From Desulfovibrio sp. (lineage in GTDB: Bacteria; Desulfobacterota; Desulfovibrionia; Desulfovibrionales; Desulfovibrionaceae): a stretch of 9,221 nucleotides of DNA. The notes under the pieces are model-generated. The model saw nothing but the letters and a program-made list of their open reading frames with translations. It made no database searches and was not told the DNA's origin. The DNA lies in assembly GCA_031281815.1 (NCBI GenBank), contig JAITEY010000137.1:1-9221 (forward strand). Direction: 5' to 3'. Position numbers and translations under genes: made by a program. Positions 7,134 through 9,221 of this stretch are shown here, in pieces (the first letter of the stretch is position 1; the number at the start of each line of letters is the position of its first letter).

Positions 7134-7532
7134 ATGTACAGCCACACTGTATTGCCGACTCTGGTCCTTGCCCTCACCTTTGCCTTCGCTCCGGCCCCGG
7201 ATTTCCTTCCCGCCGCCTTTGCCGCGCATGACGGCGGCCACGGCGGCCACGACTCCCACGGTACGACAGGCGGCGCAGCCGGCTCCGCGCCCGCCGCGAG
7301 CGCCGCGGTATATTCCGCCAAAGGCACGATAACGCGCCTGGAAAAGGTCGAAGGCAGCATCACCCTGCGCCACGAAGCCGTCCCGGCTGTCAGGTGGCCC
7401 GCCATGACCATGACGTTCCGCCTTGAGAATCCTTCTGCGGCGGACGGGCTGAAGCAGGGCGACGCCGTGCGTTTTGATTTCCGCAACGACGGGCCGACTC
7501 CCACCGTCGTGCATGTCGAGCCGTTGGAATGA
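7134..7532 (+). CDS. cusF: Periplasmic Cu(I)/Ag(I)-binding metallochaperone CusF
   Basis: 132 residues from ATG 7134. The signal peptide has a hydrophobic core (about 5-20) and a cleavage region at AAFAA/HDGG. A His/Gly linker follows, with H32, H36, H39 and H42, then an Ala/Ser-rich spacer. The CusF domain (about 60-131) keeps the metal site: H80 (LRHEAVP), W88 and M91/M93 in RWPAMTMTF. The spacings 8, 3 and 2 equal those of E. coli CusF H36-W44-M47-M49, where the Trp caps a His/Met2-bound Cu(I) or Ag(I). The later GLKQGDAVRFDF strand is also typical. It would deliver metal to CusB. It sits between cusC and cusB, as in cusCFBA of E. coli, but with longer gaps (95 and 197 bases) that hold inverted palindromic repeats. 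The His-rich linker is not part of the E. coli protein as I know it. Confidence 0.92.
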   Translation: MYSHTVLPTLVLALTFAFAPAPDFLPAAFAAHDGGHGGHDSHGTTGGAAGSAPAASAAVYSAKGTITRLEKVEGSITLRHEAVPAVRWPAMTMTFRLENPSAADGLKQGDAVRFDFRNDGPTPTVVHVEPLE

Positions 7533-7606
7533 TCTCCCAATATCCCGGAGCAGCTCAATTTTTAGAGATGTTCACCTTTGAAGATACGCAACCGCAAACG
7601 GGGGGT

Positions 7607-7706
7607 GCAGGGGGAATCATTCCCCCTGCCGGGTCCAGGGCGGAGCCCTGGTGGGGTTCGGGGCAACGCCCCGATGGTACGGGGCAACGCCCCGGCCGCC
7701 GGAGGC
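7607..7706 (-). repeat. Palindromic repeat copy 2 between cusF and cusB, inverted relative to copy 1
   Basis: Reading along the plus strand: the perfect palindrome AGGGGGAATCATTCCCCCT (7609-7627, extended by a GC pair each side to 7607-7629); hairpin CCAGGGC-GGA-GCCCTGG (7635-7651); two identical hairpins CGGGGCAACGCCCCG (7659-7673 and 7680-7694, 21-base period); then GGCCGCCGGAGGC (7694-7706). The outer 13-mer is the exact reverse complement of 7015-7027. Bases 7632-7658 are the reverse complement of 6909-6935 at 23 of 27 positions. This is a non-coding member of a repeat family typical of gaps in Desulfovibrio-like genomes (from memory). Confidence 0.75.
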
Positions 7707-7716
7707 ATAAAAAAAT

Positions 7717-7721
7717 AAGGA
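7717..7721 (+). promoter_or_regulatory. Ribosome binding site AAGGA for cusB
   Basis: AAGGA lies 8 bases before ATG 7730. It supports this start over the open frame reaching back to 7529, whose first 67 codons translate repeat copy 2. Confidence 0.65.
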
Positions 7722-7729
7722 AACGGCAT

Positions 7730-8998
7730 ATGCGATACACAAGCTTCCGTTATATTCTGCTTCTGCTGTTTGTCGGCATAATCTTCGGCGACGGCGTGGA
7801 TGTGTTCCGGCAGACGACGCCCGCCGGCTTTGCCGTGCGCGCGGCGCGGGCCGCGCCGGGGTCCGGGCATGCCGAGGGACATGCCGGACCCGGCGGGGAA
7901 CGCAAGGTATTGTACTGGTATGACCCGATGTACCCCGACAGAAGATTCGACAAACCCGGCAAATCGCCGTTCATGGATATGGAGCTTGTCCCCCGTTACG
8001 CGGAAGACGGCGAAGGCGCGGGCATACGCATAGACCCCGTGCAGACGCACAACCTGGCCGTGCGCACGGAGAAGGTGAAGCGCGGCAGGCTTGTTTTTTC
8101 CCGCGACATCCCGGCCAACGTGGAATTCAACGCCTACAGGCTGGCCAGGGTGCAGCCCAGGGCCGACGGGTTTGTGGAGCAGACCTACGACCTAGCCGTC
8201 GGGGACACGGTGGAGGCCGGGCAGACCCTTGTGGAAATCACGGTGCCCGCATGGGCGGCCGACCAGAGCGAATACCTGCTGTTGCGTTCCCAGCGCGCCG
8301 CGCCGGAAATCGTGCGCGGGGTGCGCGAGCGGCTGCGTCTCTCCGGCATGCCGGAGGAAATGCTGAAAATCGTGGACACTACCGGCCGCGTTCAGACGGG
8401 CCTGACCGTCAAAGCGCCGCTGGGCGGCGTCATCACCTCCCTGGACGTGTATCCGGGGATGAATGTGGACAAAGGCATGACCCTTGCGACCATACAGGGC
8501 ACGAATCCGGTATGGGTTACGGCCGACGTGCCGGAACGGGACATTCACCTTGTCGGCGGCAAACGCATACGGGTGACGGTCCCGGCATACCCGGACAGGG
8601 TTTTTTTCGCCGAGTCCGCAACCCTGTTGCCCAAGGCGGACCAAGCAACGCGCACCGTGCCGTTGCGCCTTACGCTGGATAATGCGGAAGGACTGCTCAA
8701 ACCCGGACTGACCGCCTCCATACGCCTGCGCGGCGAGAGTGAGGAAAGCCTGCTCATACCCACGCAGAGCCTGATCGATCTCGGCGACGAACAACGCGTC
8801 GTCGTGCGCGCGGCGGACGGCTCTTTCGTGCCCAAGCGCGTCCGGGTGCTGCGCGCGTCACGCGACGCGACCGCCGTGCTCGACGGGCTGGAGGAAGGCG
8901 AGGACGTGGTGGTTTCCGGCCTCTTTCTCATAGATTCGGAAGCCAATCTGCGCGGCGCCCTGGACCGCATGCGCGCAACCGACAGGGAGGCCGAATGA
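7730..8998 (+). CDS. cusB: RND membrane-fusion (periplasmic adaptor) protein CusB
   Basis: 422 residues from ATG 7730. An N-terminal hydrophobic helix (about 8-20) acts as signal or anchor, followed by a linker with H47 and H51. Next comes the CusB N-terminal metal-binding motif: YWYDPMYP (62-69), FDKPGKSP (73-80) and FMDMELVP (81-88). M67, M82 and M84 have the 15- and 2-residue spacing of the three Cu(I)-binding methionines of E. coli CusB. The remainder is a standard adaptor: barrel-sandwich halves (about 140-172 and 222-257, with ADGFVEQTYDLAVGDTVEAG and VKAPLGGVITSLDVYPG), a short helical hairpin (about 173-215), a beta-barrel domain (about 260-335) and a membrane-proximal domain (LIPTQSLIDLGDE onward). 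It links CusA to CusC and receives metal from CusF. Its stop overlaps the cusA start (ATGA), indicating translational coupling. Confidence 0.94.
   Translation: MRYTSFRYILLLLFVGIIFGDGVDVFRQTTPAGFAVRAARAAPGSGHAEGHAGPGGERKVLYWYDPMYPDRRFDKPGKSPFMDMELVPRYAEDGEGAGIRIDPVQTHNLAVRTEKVKRGRLVFSRDIPANVEFNAYRLARVQPRADGFVEQTYDLAVGDTVEAGQTLVEITVPAWAADQSEYLLLRSQRAAPEIVRGVRERLRLSGMPEEMLKIVDTTGRVQTGLTVKAPLGGVITSLDVYPGMNVDKGMTLATIQGTNPVWVTADVPERDIHLVGGKRIRVTVPAYPDRVFFAESATLLPKADQATRTVPLRLTLDNAEGLLKPGLTASIRLRGESEESLLIPTQSLIDLGDEQRVVVRAADGSFVPKRVRVLRASRDATAVLDGLEEGEDVVVSGLFLIDSEANLRGALDRMRATDREAE
8986..8990 (+). promoter_or_regulatory. Ribosome binding site GGAGG for cusA, inside cusB
   Basis: GGAGG lies 4 bases before ATG 8995, within the last codons of cusB. 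With the ATGA overlap it fixes the cusA start. Confidence 0.6.
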
Positions 8999-9221
8999 TC
9001 GCCGCTCTTATCCGGGCCTGCACGGCCAACCGTTTTTTCGTGCTCCTCGCCGCGGTCATACTCTCGGCCTGGGGGGTGTGGGTCATTACGCAAACCCCCA
9101 TTGACGCCCTGCCGGACCTTTCCGACGTGCAGGTCATTATCAGAACATCTTACCCCGGCAACGCTCCGCGCCTTGTGGAAGACCGCATCACCTACCCGTT
9201 GAGCACGGCCATGCTTTCCGT
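8995..9221 (+). CDS. cusA: Heavy-metal efflux RND pump CusA, 3' end outside the window
   Basis: Only the first 75 codons are present. The ATG overlaps the cusB stop in ATGA. The product begins MIAALIRACTANRFFVLLAA, a cytoplasmic amphipathic start entering the first transmembrane helix (about 14-32). TPIDALPDLSDVQVIIRTSY and PGNAP...YPLSTAMLSV follow, the highly conserved beginning of the porter domain in CusA/SilA/CzcA-type (HME-RND) pumps. 'DALPDLSDVQVI' is closer to CusA/SilA than to drug exporters. CusA uses the proton gradient to drive Cu(I)/Ag(I) through a methionine relay into CusBC; those methionines lie beyond the window. Gene order and the preceding CusF and CusB support the monovalent-metal call over Co/Zn/Cd. 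Confidence 0.93.
   Translation, partial: MIAALIRACTANRFFVLLAAVILSAWGVWVITQTPIDALPDLSDVQVIIRTSYPGNAPRLVEDRITYPLSTAMLS

Noticed and set aside
6895..7706. Possible CRISPR array or insertion sequence from the repeats near cusF
   Set aside because: Repeats are few, inverted, palindromic and unevenly spaced without spacers. There is no transposase, and no target-site duplication is apparent.
7529..7729. Extended cusB start at 7529 overlapping the end of cusF
   Set aside because: The added residues are a translation of non-coding repeat copy 2, whereas AAGGA and a signal helix mark the start at 7730.

Overview
The window is high-GC bacterial DNA, by eye above 60% G+C with strong G/C preference at third codon positions. 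The most likely source is a Desulfovibrionaceae-type sulfate reducer (Desulfovibrio/Bilophila group). This rests on the intergenic G/C palindromic repeats (CCTCCGGCGGCC-AGGGGG type) and the VCBS/FG-GAP protein, both recognised from memory and not by a search, so the taxonomic call is tentative.

Left part (1-3094, plus strand): the 3' portion of a secreted-type protein with two calcium-binding FG-GAP/VCBS loops. It is followed, after a 55-58 base gap holding a small hairpin, by an exported C69-family (PepD-like) Ntn-hydrolase dipeptidase. A convergent 88-base intergenic segment with two small hairpins separates this pair from a minus-strand AAA ATPase with a C-terminal DUF4143 nuclease-like domain (3183-4370).

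Right part (4590-9221, plus strand): a Cu(I)/Ag(I) efflux locus in the same gene order as E. coli cusCFBA. The order is a His/Cys-rich exported protein resembling CopL/CzcI/DUF2946-type small metal-resistance proteins, an outer-membrane lipoprotein channel (CusC), a periplasmic metallochaperone (CusF), a membrane-fusion protein (CusB) and the first 75 codons of the inner-membrane RND pump (CusA). Metal ligands are conserved: H80, W88, M91 and M93 in CusF, and M67, M82 and M84 in CusB, with the same spacing as the E. coli proteins. CusF would collect periplasmic Cu(I)/Ag(I) and hand it to CusB, and the CusCBA assembly would expel it through CusC. The leading His-rich protein may bind or buffer metal in the periplasm. 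No cusRS, CueR or CsoR gene lies in the window.

The least ordinary structure is a family of G/C palindromic repeats in the gaps on both sides of cusF, in opposite orientation. The copy before cusF has become the coding sequence for an extra ~54-residue tail on CusC, and the cusC stop codon sits at the centre of one palindrome. I see no clearly undescribed multi-gene system. The repeats, the His-rich leader gene and a 295-base unexplained gap before cusC are the parts worth a second look.
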